The notes beneath the pieces were generated by a model. It saw only the letters and a program-made list of their open reading frames with translations. It did not search any database and had not been told where the DNA came from. A stretch of 64,000 nucleotides of DNA. Origin: Pycnopodia helianthoides (lineage: Eukaryota > Echinodermata > Asteroidea > Forcipulatida > Asteriidae). The position numbers and the translations under genes were made by a program. This document shows positions 37,391 through 47,939 of this stretch, piece by piece (the stretch's first letter is position 1; every line of letters starts with the position of its first letter). The stretch lies in assembly GCA_032158295.1 (NCBI GenBank), contig CM063252.1:16292138-16356137 (forward strand), written 5' to 3'.

Positions 37391-38734
37391 ACTAAAAATG
37401 AGGCTCTGAATGACTATTTTTTCAGTTTTGTATTATCACTATTTTCGTTAAGGACTTTTTCAGATAAGGGAATTATGAAATGCGAAATAATAGGGATCTG
37501 TAACTGAATAAAATTTGCTGACTATTACTAAGAACCTGACTAACTACATGGAACCTGAGGTTCTGAAGGACATTTTAGCCTAAAAGGGAAATATGAAGTG
37601 CAAAATACTAAGAAACTACATGTGACCGAATTTGGTTTGTGGAACCTGACTAACACAATGAACCTGACTAATTACATGGAACCTGAGGTTGTGAAGGACA
37701 TTTTAGAAAAGGGAAATATACTGCCATTTTGGATGCCATCTTAGATTTGCAGGTTACCTGATAACTCAATGAAACTTTCATTGGTCTTAATGTGTTTCTT
37801 GACCCCTAAAACATAAATGTAGACACCTAAATTGAAACTCTAATGTGAATAGTAAAAGACTTAGTCATTTTTAGTGTATTTTAATGTTTGGACGCCATCT
37901 TGGATTTTTAGGTCACCTGATTACTCAATGCCATTTTTACTGGTCTTAATGGAATTCTTGACCCCCAAAACATGGGTGTAGACACCAAAATGATGACTCT
38001 AGGGTAAATAATAAATGACTTACTGCCATTTTATTGTAATGACGGCCATCTTGAAAATAACCTTTTCCCTTTGCTCCGAATTTCTTAGATTTTTGATGTG
38101 TTATTCTTGATGGTCAATACTACCATAATCCGTTTTGTTACAATTTTTGGGGGTTGAGGGGTATTTTTTCATAAATTGACCCTACTACTACTTTTTTGAT
38201 AAAATTGTACAGTGATTTTTGGTATGTCTATTTCCTTTTTGTGCGTGTAGGCCTCATGCTGGTTATTAACATTTGAAAAACAATTTATAAAAGTATTTTT
38301 AGTTTTTTTTTAACTTCCAATAATTGGATTGATATCACATGTTTTCATTGACATTAGTTGTGAGGAAATTGCTGCTCTTTTACAACAATTGAGCTTTCTT
38401 CTAACAGACAAGTTTTTGTTCTATATCGCAGACATAGGTCTTTTTCATTTAGGGATTGGTGGAACACATGTCACATGTCGTTCATTTGATTGGTGGAACA
38501 AATGTCAAACTATTTTTGCATGTATACTGTTCTAACACTCCAAAATCTAATATAGGAGTCCTATATTGATAATATAGGTCACCTGAGATGCCTCTCAGCT
38601 AAGCTTCATGTGTACCAACAATTTAAATGAAGTACTATAATATGTATGATTACGTTACATGTATAGTGCCTGTGTAAGCTTACAGGTCAACACCCTATGG
38701 CTATGAATGCCAAATGAGCTTTAGCCACCCTGTC

Positions 38735-39118
38735 TTAAGGTACACGCTGCTTGGATCGTCGAGTTGGTCTATAAAAAGCGTTTGTAACCGTTTGTTATAA
38801 AATGCATATGGTTAGAAAAATGTTTTATCAGTAGAATACAATGATCCACACAAATATGCCTTGAAATTGCGTGGTTTTCCTTAACTTTGCGAACTAACAC
38901 GGTCGGCCCATTTTGTAGAGTCAAAAGTTTACTCCATAAAATGGCCGACTGTGTTAGTTCACGATGTGAAGGAAACCCACGCAATTTCGAGGCATATTTG
39001 TGTGGATCATTGTATTCTACTTTTAAATCATCTTTCTAACCATATGCATTTTATAACAAATGGTTTACAAACGTTTTTATAGACCAACTCAACCGATTCA
39101 AGCAACGTGTACCTTTAA
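38735..39118. mobile_element. Foldback MITE, 384 bp, TTAA-bounded
   Basis: The two halves are near-complete reverse complements: 'aaaatgcatatggttagaaa' on the left answers 'ctaaccatatgcattttat' on the right, and 'gatccacacaaatatgcc' answers 'ggcatatttgtgtggatc'. Arms of roughly 180 bases meet near 38925 at 'gtagagtcaaaagtttactc'. TTAA at 38735-38738 and 39115-39118. Confidence 0.85.
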
Positions 39119-39371
39119 ACAGCTCCACTATGTTTTGATCAGCCGTTTAATACCTTATTGTTCAAATAATTTGTAAATTGAAATAATTATGGATATATGA
39201 AAAACATCCAATGACGGGGAATCTTTGTTGTGAGGTATATAAAAAAAATTTAGCATGCATTCTCTTCATAAAATAGCAGAATGCAATCACTCGTTGAAAT
39301 CTGCACCGTTCCATTTCATGAGGACTGTTCCATTTTCATTTGCCTTGATGCCTTGTGAAATGGAGCAGTCC

Positions 39372-39699
39372 ACCAGGGGTGGATTGCAATAAAACAGTCT
39401 TAGCCAGCGGTCTAAGACCCATCAGTTATCTGTCAAAGACGGTCTTAGCTTAGTCAGTCGTTAAGCCTTTTGCAATAAGCCGGTCTTAGATAAGTCAATG
39501 AAACAAAAGACCCTCAAAAGCGACTAGCACTGTGACACGTAGGCCTGAAGGTATCTAATTATAGCCAGTTCAGTACAGGCTTAATATTTAAAACTGGCTG
39601 AAAGTATAAACGGCGATTGCAATCGGTCAATAATTAAAGACTGTCTTAGTGCATCTCAAGTTAGTTGGCTATGCCACCACTTGGTGCAATCCGCCCCAG
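39372..39699. mobile_element. Inverted-repeat element, ends GGGGTGGATTGCA / TGCAATCCGCCCC
   Basis: Ends pair over 13 bases with one mismatch. The interior repeats 'agtcttag' / 'ctaagac' style inverted words ('cggtctaagac', 'ggtcttagctta', 'cggtcttagataag'). Confidence 0.55.
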
Positions 39700-39983
39700 A
39701 TTTCATCTCGTGATTATGTTCTGCTATATCCCTCTTGCTGTCTGACCATTCAATACCATTCACTGTGGTTTTGAATGATAGATAAACTATGCCAGCCTGC
39801 AATATGATACCATGAGGGAATGCATGTACACAGTACACAGTTAGTTCTGTGCACAGTTGTGCCACCGTACACAACCTTGGCAGTCGATTGGTTTCAAATG
39901 GTTGGTCAACTCACTGGAAAATGTTGCCAAGAGTCACTGATAGTAGGAGGGATATTGTACTCATATGCATCCAACATTTATTG

Positions 39984-40577
39984 CTAAAAGACACTGGACA
40001 CCTTTGGTAATTGTCAAAGACCAGTCTTCTCACTTGGTGTATCTCAACATATGCACAAAATAACAAACCTGTGAAAATTTGAACTCAATTGGTCGTCGAA
40101 GTCGCGAGATAATAATGGAAGAAAAAACACCCTTGTCACATGAAGTTGTGTGCTTTCAGATGCTTGATTGCTTGATTTTGAGACCTCACGTGTGAGGTCT
40201 CGAAATCAATTCAAATATTTTATTGAGAAATTACTTCCTTTCTCAAAAACTACGTTACTTCAGAGGGAGCCGTTTCTCACAATGTTATTATACTATCAAC
40301 AGCTCTCCATTGCTCGTTACCAAGTAAGTTTTTATGCTACACAATTAATTTTGAGTAATTACCAATAGTGTCTGAGAAACGAGTAAAACAATAGTAATTA
40401 TCGCGCGTGTTAATTTGAAAAAACAGAAAACACAGATCTCTTTTCACTATTTTCTCGTGACCTCGATGACCAATTGAGCTCAAACTTTCACAGGTTTGTT
40501 TGTTCATGCATATGTTTAATCACACAAAATGTGGACACTGATTTTGAGCTGTTACCAAAAGTGTACAATACCTTTAA
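39984..40577 (+). mobile_element. Hybrid TTAA element: inverted family 3 joined to the right half of family 2
   Basis: The first part (39984-40368) is the reverse complement of the 56014 element: it begins 'ctaaaagacactggacacct', holds the central palindrome gagacctcacgtgtgaggtc, and stops at 'taattaccaatagtg'. Without a gap it then continues (about 40369-40577) as the right half of the 44871 family, from 'tctgagaaacgagtaaaaca' to '..aataccttta' plus A. The two terminal motifs of the families are alike, so a recombination at the shared 'ATTGGTAAT' end is a simple explanation. Confidence 0.7.
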
Positions 40578-40922
40578 GTAAGGTATTCAATTGGAAAACA
40601 AAAGACTGCTGGATTTGTCCAGTACTGGGTTTACTGGCCCGACACTAAATTCACTGGCCTCAGGCCTGCAGTCCAGTGAAAATTTGGAGTCCTGGGTTAC
40701 AATCAGTTTTGTTATACCTCTGTCTTGAATGCTGTATTTTCATTGGCGCAGAACGATCACATGAGCGAGCAACAAATATCCATGTACCACTCTCCTATCT
40801 CGCGCGCGCGTCGTACAACTTTCTATGCAGCAAAGGATTGAGATTCTTCATCGTTTCAATGAAATTGGAGTCCTTCAGATGAGGAAGATATTACTAAGAA
40901 TTCAAGACAGAGGTATAACAAA

Positions 40923-41063
40923 ACAATTGTTGCCTGCTTTGACATGGTCCATGGGTTTTGTACACCCTCGGGGGGCAAATGGCACCCTCGGTTCACATCG
41001 AGTGCCATTTGCCCCCTCGGGTGTACAAAACACCATGGACCATGTCAGCGCAGGCAACATTTG
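40923..41063. repeat. Long hairpin, arms about 60 bp
   Basis: 'ggtgttttgtacacccgagg'-type pairing: left 'ttttgtacaccctcgggggg' answers right 'ccctcgggtgtacaaaac', and 'gacatggtccatgg' answers 'ccatggaccatgtc'. The loop is about 15 bases near 40990-41005. A small foldback element is likely. Confidence 0.8.
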
Positions 41064-41174
41064 TATAACGTTTTGAGTGTCATTGCTTATGTCATTGCTT
41101 ATGTACTGTAAACTTGGTGATTTTAGTAGTTTTGGGATATCTTGATTTGGTACAATTTTTGAAAGATGTTACTG

Positions 41175-41316
41175 AGGCCATGTCTGAATAAGCGGCTACA
41201 GCTACGGCTACGGCTAGATTTCCGCGTCATCATGCGTTGAAGTATAGGACATCCTTAGCAACACCCATAGCAACAGTCGTAGCCCTAGCCGTAGCCGTCA
41301 TTTCGGATACGGCCTC
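41175..41316. mobile_element. 'GGCTACGGCTA' hairpin MITE
   Basis: The left end 'gaggccatgtctgaataagc' and 'ggctacagctacggctac' are answered by 'gtagccctagccgtagccg' and 'tttcggatacggcctc'. Relatives: 51449-51590 (complete), 51684-51783 (left end lost), 48877-49005 (decayed). No coding capacity. Confidence 0.75.
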
Positions 41317-41471
41317 ACATAAACACAGAGTAGTGTTTTGGTTGGAAATAAGAACAGAATGTTCTATTAGCTTTTCATTGATTATTTCTTTTTAGATGGA
41401 GTGTATGTTTGGGCAAGTTTAATAGAGGTATTACGGGATTGGAACAAAAATCACGGTTTAATTATTTTGAA

Positions 41472-41762
41472 AGATTACTGATTGTAAAGTTCATGCTATA
41501 TCAATTTTTTTAGTGGAATTATTTCCCTTTGAAATGAAGTCATATTCGAGAAAACTGTATCTGTAAACCTTTAAAAAAAAAAAGAAAGGCAACAGCTGAT
41601 TTTGTTTTTTGGTGTTTACATGCCAAGTGTGCTTGGTTCTTCACTACTTTCTCCTGACTCAAACAAAGGAATAAGCCCTGATTTCACATATTTTTTCATG
41701 CATTTTGGTTGATCACACACAACATGAACACTGTCTGTGACTATTTTGTTTCCAATACCAAG
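41472..41762 (+). mobile_element. Degenerate TTAA-type MITE, family 4
   Basis: Shares 'ttactgattgt', 'tcatattcgagaaaactgta' and the sequence around 'aacactgtctg(c/t)gactatttt' with the 58807-59149 element. Both termini are eroded, so the limits are approximate. Confidence 0.5.
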
Positions 41763-42341
41763 CTGAGTTCATGTCATCACATGAGTTGATAATATTTTCA
41801 AAAAAACATAGAAACATTGTTTTCTTACGTTTTGTCAGGGATTTGATACTCATTTTCATACGTCAAGCTTAGGCCTATTTTGAGTGTGGCAAACAAAGTA
41901 GACAATAGTGTCTTCATGGGTGTTTATTTTAGTTTTTCTTGACTTTTACAGTGTTTTAGTGGGTGATATTTCTTTGTAGAATTGATAATCGTAGAATCTA
42001 CTAATAATTTCTCATTTTGTATTTTCCAAAGCTGTACTTTGTCATTAATTCTTTCATTTTATTGTGATCATCATAGTGTGAGATTGAGTAATAAATTAAA
42101 ATATCTGAAACAACTGCGTTTTTTGTGTTTATAATAACACCTGCCCCCCCCAAATATGACACATGACCTCCAAATCACTCAAGACCCCCCCCCCACCCCT
42201 CATCCCCACAAATACTCTGAATTCCCTTTGATTCTGAGAGTCCAGAGGGATTGGCACTACACGGGGACAGGAAAGGGAAGGGTAAAGACCCCTACAAAAC
42301 CCCCTCCCCCTTAACACCCCCCCCCCAAAAAAAAAAAAATA

Positions 42342-42373
<32 letters not shown>

Positions 42374-43082
42374 TTAAATAAATAAAAATAAACATAAACA
42401 TTTCAAATAAACTTTTGAAAAGAAGAAGAAAAGAAAGAAAACAAAAATATATATACAATAAATACATTAATAAAGAAACAAATAAGAATATTTAATTTTA
42501 ATTTTTTATGAATATTATAAATAAAATTTTAAAAAACAGCGATAAGAAATTAAACCAATCACAGATAAGTCAACCCCACCATGTATACGACATAGTGCTT
42601 AGTACAGAGTCAATGCCCGTGTGTGACAGTGTGCAGATGATTCACTACTAGTACTAGTACTGTACTTGTGCTGTACTGTGCAATTCGTATGGGACTGCAT
42701 TACGTGCATGGAATTATAGGTTGATCTTTATAAGGGTCCCACTTTACCCCAAAATGACCAATACTGAATTTTAATTCACCAATGTGACCCTTACCTGGTT
42801 CTCTTTTCATTGCACTGGTCTTATCTTTCACACACCGAGTGAAACACGAAAAAAAAGACAAATAAAAGTTACCGCTGAGATGAAATTAAAAGCCAAACCT
42901 CACTTTTGATATAGACTGGTTTCCTAAAACCATTTTTCATGGACACGGGTATCATTCCTGTTGATATTTTTCATCATGACTACAGGATCCACACGAAATT
43001 AAGCTCCATTGTAGCGCCCTCTTCTGGAGACCAATATTGTACAAATAATTTCTATAACCCCCAAAAACTTATAGTTCATTTT
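41763..43082. other. AT-rich stretch with C runs and an AAAT microsatellite
   Basis: C runs at 42145-42151, 42185-42193 and 42319-42327, the last followed by A's; (AAAT)n at about 42344-42385. The 112-codon minus frame here is produced by these simple sequences. No gene. Confidence 0.5.
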
Positions 43083-44183
43083 AATTTCTCAATTGATGTG
43101 AAATTCCAATGCTCCATCACAAGTTCGAGTTAATTAGAACAATTGACACTCATATAATATATTAGAAAGGAGAATGACTTTGACCCTATAACCCCCTCCA
43201 TAAAAATCACAAAATCTGACAAACAATTTTAAAAGTAGGCAACATCCACTGGGATTTTCATAAGGCGGGTTTAAGCTTACGAGGTCATTAAGAAAAGAAT
43301 CACGGTGACACAGAGAATAATGGTTACTATTTAGTAGTGGTTGCAAATGACATGCCTTCTTTCTTTTGTGCGACTATTTTTTTAACAAAAATACTTGCAA
43401 AAAATGAATACCAAAACATTATTTTTTTTTAGCTGAAACCCCACAAAAAGCCATGATTCATGATAAAATTATATATATTTTAAGTTTCCCCTATTCCCTC
43501 TCCTTTATAAGTCTACTTTAACCTGCAACGTCGAAGCTTTATCCTCAACCATCCCGGAGCACTAAATAAAATTACTTACCACTGAAGAACTCTTTTGACC
43601 GCAGACAAGACTTTCCCGACGCCACCACCGTCAAATTTCTAAATTAATGTGAAATTCCAATGCTCCATCACAAGTTCGAGTTAATTAAAACAATTGACAC
43701 TCATATAATATATTAGAAAGAAAAATGACTTTGACCCTATAACCCCCTCCATAAAAATCACAAAATCTGACAAACAATTTTAAAAGTAGGCAACATCCAC
43801 TGGGATTTTCATAAGGCGGGTTTAAGCTTACGAGGTCATTAAGAAAAGAATCACGATGAAATAGAGAATAATGGTTACTAAAATAGTTAGTAGTGGTCAC
43901 AAAATGACACGCCTTCTTTCTTTTGTGCGACTATTCTTTTTAACAAAAAAACTTACTAAAAATGAATACCCCAAAATAATTCTGTTAGCTGAAACCCCAC
44001 AAAAAAGCCATGATTCATGATAAAATTATATAGATTTTAATTTTCCCCCATTCCCTCTCCTTTATAAGTCTACTTTAACCTGCAACGTCGAAGCTTTATC
44101 CTCAACCATCCCGGAGCACTAAATAAAATTACCTACCGCTGAAGAACTCCTTTGACTTTCCTGACGCCACCACCACCACCGTC
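43083..44183. repeat. Two-copy tandem duplication, unit about 551 bp
   Basis: 43083-43633 and 43634-44183 are directly adjacent and close to 95 percent alike by eye, with small indels. The same minus-strand frame (ending near 43134 and 43685) appears in both copies because of the duplication; it has no protein features I recognise. Each unit ends in 'gacgccaccacc(gtc)'. Confidence 0.9.
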
Positions 44184-46330
44184 AACTTTCCTCAGTTCTT
44201 GGTAAATATAGAAGCCACTCAATCCAGAATACGGTAGCTCGGATTAACCCCCACCCTCGCTCTGGTTACATCGTTTGTATTTAGAACACTATAAAGTTGC
44301 TTTTGTTGTAACAAAATATAATAATAGCCCGGGATTTCCCAAACAAATTTACAAACCTTGCAACTTTTTCAAACTGAAACTATTTACCAAATTGCGTATC
44401 AAAAATTATGATTAGCTAAGGCTCGATAGATATCCACGATTCATGATGAATATTTTGAGTTTCCCCCCTATTCTCTTTCATTTTTTACTCTACGTTGACT
44501 CTATACCTGCTATCTTTGAAGAAAACAAACTACCGTTAAGAGGCGCAAAGAGATCGACAAAAAAATGCAACTGCTCCATTTTTTTGTGGAGAATTGTGAC
44601 CGTTGAGAATGATTACTGTGTTCACATAACATTCCATCGAACCAAATCTAGGCTTGAAGGAGAAATAGTCTCTTCCCTCGCCTATCATGTTCTATTATAA
44701 ATATCATTATCATCTATAGGTCCCAGCCAAGAAGAACACTGTTATTGAAATCAATAATGCAGGGATGAGATCGGACTAATGTGTACATTCCTGAAAAAAA
44801 AAATGGCTTGCAGGTCTTGGTCCCCCATAATTCTTGACCCGGAACCTCCTAGATGCTACAGTTCAGGAGGTTAAAGGCCCTGTACATTATTGGTTAGATC
44901 GAAAAACACAATGTTCACAGATTCACACATAACTTTAATGATTTAAAGTAAGTAATGGTAGAAAGGGTTCCTTAAAATATTTCTGCCTAAAATGCTATCG
45001 TTTCTGAGAAACGAGTAAAACAATAGTAATTATCGCGCGCGATAATTTGAAAAAACAGAAAACACATAAGATCTCTTTTCACTATTTTCTCGTGACCTGG
45101 ATGATCATTGAGCTCAAACTTTCACAGCTTTGTTTGTTCATGCATATGTTTAATCATACAAAATGTGAACACTGATTTTGAGCTGTTACCAAAAGTGTAC
45201 AATACCTTTAACGGACTCTGTGCATCAGCAGAAATACAAAGCTACAGGTTATGTGGACTTTTTATGTCTCCTTTTGGTGATTGCTTCAACTCTTTCAAGA
45301 AAGTTCTAATGCTCAAGGTGATTGTGAGAGAAACCTGAAATCAGTAAAAAAAAAAAAAAAAAAAAAACACCTGTGAAATCACATGCCTGGAGACGGCAAA
45401 GACTGTAGCTTAGAAGATCACAAGTTTTTGCTTTCAATTTGCGCCAGAATATACTTGGATAATCTCGAGACCATGTTTTCACTTTTTAGCAGACTTTCCT
45501 AAACACACTGCTTCAAACTTGGGTCAGTCCCCTGTTGCTCCGTGTTATTAGCAATCAGAGAACACCCACAAAAGCCACGACCATGACGCGCACAAATACA
45601 GCCAGACACAAAGTGGGTTTCAAAACGTCATTATATTAATATCAGTTTTATTCGATTTCAAATGATTTACAATGAGCTCTGCACCAGGCATGCTTTTTAT
45701 AGCAACCAGAAACTTAACATTTTTTAAAATTGTGATTGTGTCCTCGACATCCTGATGTCCAAGACCTACCTATAATATAGATTTGCACGCTTAAGTAATC
45801 ATAATAATTATATTCATGTAACTTTTTAAATAAATCAAGTTGAGAAATCAATCAAATATATTCCTGTTAGCTGTTGTTAAAAAAAGATACTTGGCTGATT
45901 GTTTTTCTTTGCTTTTGAGCGTCAAACATGGTCTACTTTCACTTATTAATATTGGTTATGTTGATTATGTGTGTATTTATACGGTGGGTGTAAGCTAGCA
46001 TTTTTGAAGTCTTCTGCTTCAACAATTTAGGTTGTTGTAATGCAATCACAAAGCTCTATTACAACCAAACATGTTTAGTTATTTTGAAGGCCAGATAAAG
46101 TGCAGTCAAATGTTTCCCTTTTTGAACGAGTTTCGAATCAGGTCTATACAGAATAAACTTGCATAACGTTACAGTCATCTAGCTTTCTCGCACTCCAGTG
46201 TAATCCAACCGAACACTCTACAAAACTTCCGGGAAAGAATTCTTACCCGGATCCGGGTTCTAGATCAGTGGGGCCTAACCCAATTCTGGGTCAGTATGAA
46301 TTGGAATCTGTCTGACAATGATCTAGAAAC
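44184..46330. other. Non-coding stretch; MITE and a poly-A run
   Basis: Contains the family-2 MITE (44871-45211) and an A homopolymer at 45345-45367. 44400-44480 is a weak third relative of the 551-bp unit. Nothing else recognised. Confidence 0.4.
44871..45211 (+). mobile_element. TTAA-type MITE, family 2
   Basis: TTAA at 44871-44874 and 45208-45211. Same left end as the 23903 copy (TTAAAGGCCCTGTACATTAT), but its right half carries 'tatcgcgcgcgataatttg' and '..aaaagtgtacaatacctttaa', the version also seen in the hybrid element at 39984-40577. Confidence 0.82.
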
Positions 46331-46575
46331 TGGGCCCAATTTCATAGAGCTGCTAAGCACAACAATTTGCTTAGCATGAAACTTCTTCCTTGAGAAAAAC
46401 AGGATTACAAACCAAATGTCCACGTGATTTTCCAGGATAAGCAAACAACAGCTGAATACCAGTAACAAGTAACATGCAACACGTGGAAATTTGGTTGGTA
46501 ATTCTGTTTTTATCAAGGAAGAAATTTCATGCTAATCAAATGTGTGTGCTTAGCAGCTCTATGAAATTGGGCCCA
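46331..46575. mobile_element. Foldback element with ends TGGGCCCAATTTCATAGAGC
   Basis: 46331-46440 and 46470-46575 are reverse complements with indels: 'gagctgctaagcacaac' answers 'gtgtgcttagcagctc', and 'catgaaacttcttccttga' answers 'tcaaggaagaaatttcatg'. It lies within a larger 'CCCGGGTCA' repeat (46241-46915) that has a relative at 59903-60146. Confidence 0.75.
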
Positions 46576-46654
46576 GGTCAAACTGACGGCAGAATCCGGG
46601 TTAAAGTCCCGTTTTTTAACCACTTTCCGGGTCCTGACCTGGACCACCAATTAA

Positions 46655-46865
46655 TCAGTCCTACCCAATTGGTCATGCTGACCTGGTCAGGCCTACCCAA
46701 TTGGTCAGGCTGACCCAATTGGTCAGGCCTACCCAATTGGTAATGCTGACCTGGTCAGGCCTACCCAATTGGTCAGCCTGACCCAATTGGTCAGTCCTAC
46801 CCAATTGGTCATGCTGACCTGGTCAGGCCTACCCAATTGGTCAGCCTGACCCAATTGGTCAGGCC
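46655..46865. repeat. Minisatellite of 'CCCAATTGGTCAGGC'
   Basis: About ten copies of 'ctacccaattggtcaggc' / 'ctgacccaattggtcag', arranged in a higher-order unit of about 84 bp that includes 'atgctgacctggtcagg'. Each unit contains the palindrome ccaattgg. Confidence 0.85.
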
Positions 46866-46915
46866 CTGAAACTGGGTCAACTCTGGCCCGGGAGTTTTGT
46901 TTTTTAAGAGTGAGA

Positions 46916-47684
46916 CTAGACGGCAATTAATCCGTTTTGCTGGATGAGATTCCACACCAAAGCATTTGACGTCCATGCCATCGCTCAAAACCAATAATAA
47001 AGAAATATTCTCAATTCACTCCCAAGTAAACTCATTTCCAAGTATTTTGAAACCAATAAAAGGTTGTACGCATCAGATGTCTCCATAATATTCATTTAAT
47101 GTTGATATATTAACATAGCCATGAATAATTATCCACCCTGTGTGTTTCATAAAATCTTAAAATTCACAATTTTCTTTTTTTTAAATATACTATCATAGTT
47201 TACAAAAACAAATCAAAACATTGGAACAGAAAAACTAAATTTACACTCCCGTGATAAAAGCTATTACTTTGAAATATTAATATACAAAAGCCTTTTCGCC
47301 GTTTCACAAACGGAATAAATCTCGTAGCAATAAATTACAAATGACAGTTAAAAATTAGAGTCATTTGGCTTCTACTATATTATAAAGGGAAGAAAATGGC
47401 ATGGGGGTTTTCTGAGCGTAACATTATTATGATCCCAAAATTAACCTCTTTTCATCAAATAAAAAAACCTTCTCCTCGTATTTTGCCTTTAAATGAGAGA
47501 TCTGTTCTTTGGAACTCATTTAAATGTAACATGTGCTTCAAGAACATAATAGAAACTTGCGTAAATCTTAGAAGAAGAAGAACGAGTCCATCGTATTTCT
47601 TACAGTGACCTTCTGACCATCGTGGGAGCCAAAAGTGGGCGTGGTTAGTGCGGAACTACGTCACACTCACTAATGGGATTACCC
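46916..47684. other. AT-rich stretch, nothing recognised
   Basis: No frame or repeat of note. Confidence 0.35.
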
Positions 47685-47882
47685 GGGGGCAAGTTCGAAT
47701 GGGCGACTAGACTTGACCAGAGGCGTATATTGGGACCAGAAACTGTTACGTAGCTCTCGAATTGACTTTAGTCGACCATGCTCCAGTGCAGGGTTCGATA
47801 TAGTCAATCTCCCTGTGCTCTATGGTTTCTGGTTAGTCTAGTCGGTCTAGTCAAGTTTAGTCGCCACCCGCGAACTTGCTCT
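47685..47882. mobile_element. Hairpin MITE, ends GGCAAGTTCG / CGAACTTGC
   Basis: Left 'gcgactagacttgaccagag' pairs with right 'ggtctagtcaagtttagtcg' with small changes, and 'gggaccagaaac' with 'gtttctggtt'. Confidence 0.7.
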
Positions 47883-47939
47883 TTGCTGCCCCATCATGTC
47901 AATCAATTCATAACGACCCCTTTCACATGACGTCATCAC

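Larger units (their letters stand above)
35231..38187. mobile_element. Roughly 3 kb inverted-repeat structure with 'AAGATGGCGTCC' arms and a G-rich centre
   Basis: Ends: TAGTAGGGTCAAT at 35231 and its inverse attgaccctacta at 38175-38187. The arms (about 35231-35810 and 37700-38187) are diverged reverse complements in the same order: 'aaaaattgtaacaaaa', 'ccaagatggcgtcc', 'gggtcaagaa.cccattaaga', 'ttgagtaatcaggtaacct'. Each arm is itself two or three diverged units of about 165 bp. The centre is a G-rich satellite. No transposase frame is seen, so 'mobile element' is an inference from the terminal symmetry. Confidence 0.6.

Noticed and set aside
42129..42467. 112-codon minus frame rich in Phe, Leu and Ile that looks membrane-like
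   Set aside because: Encoded by A/AAAT runs and C homopolymers read on the minus strand; low-complexity artefact.
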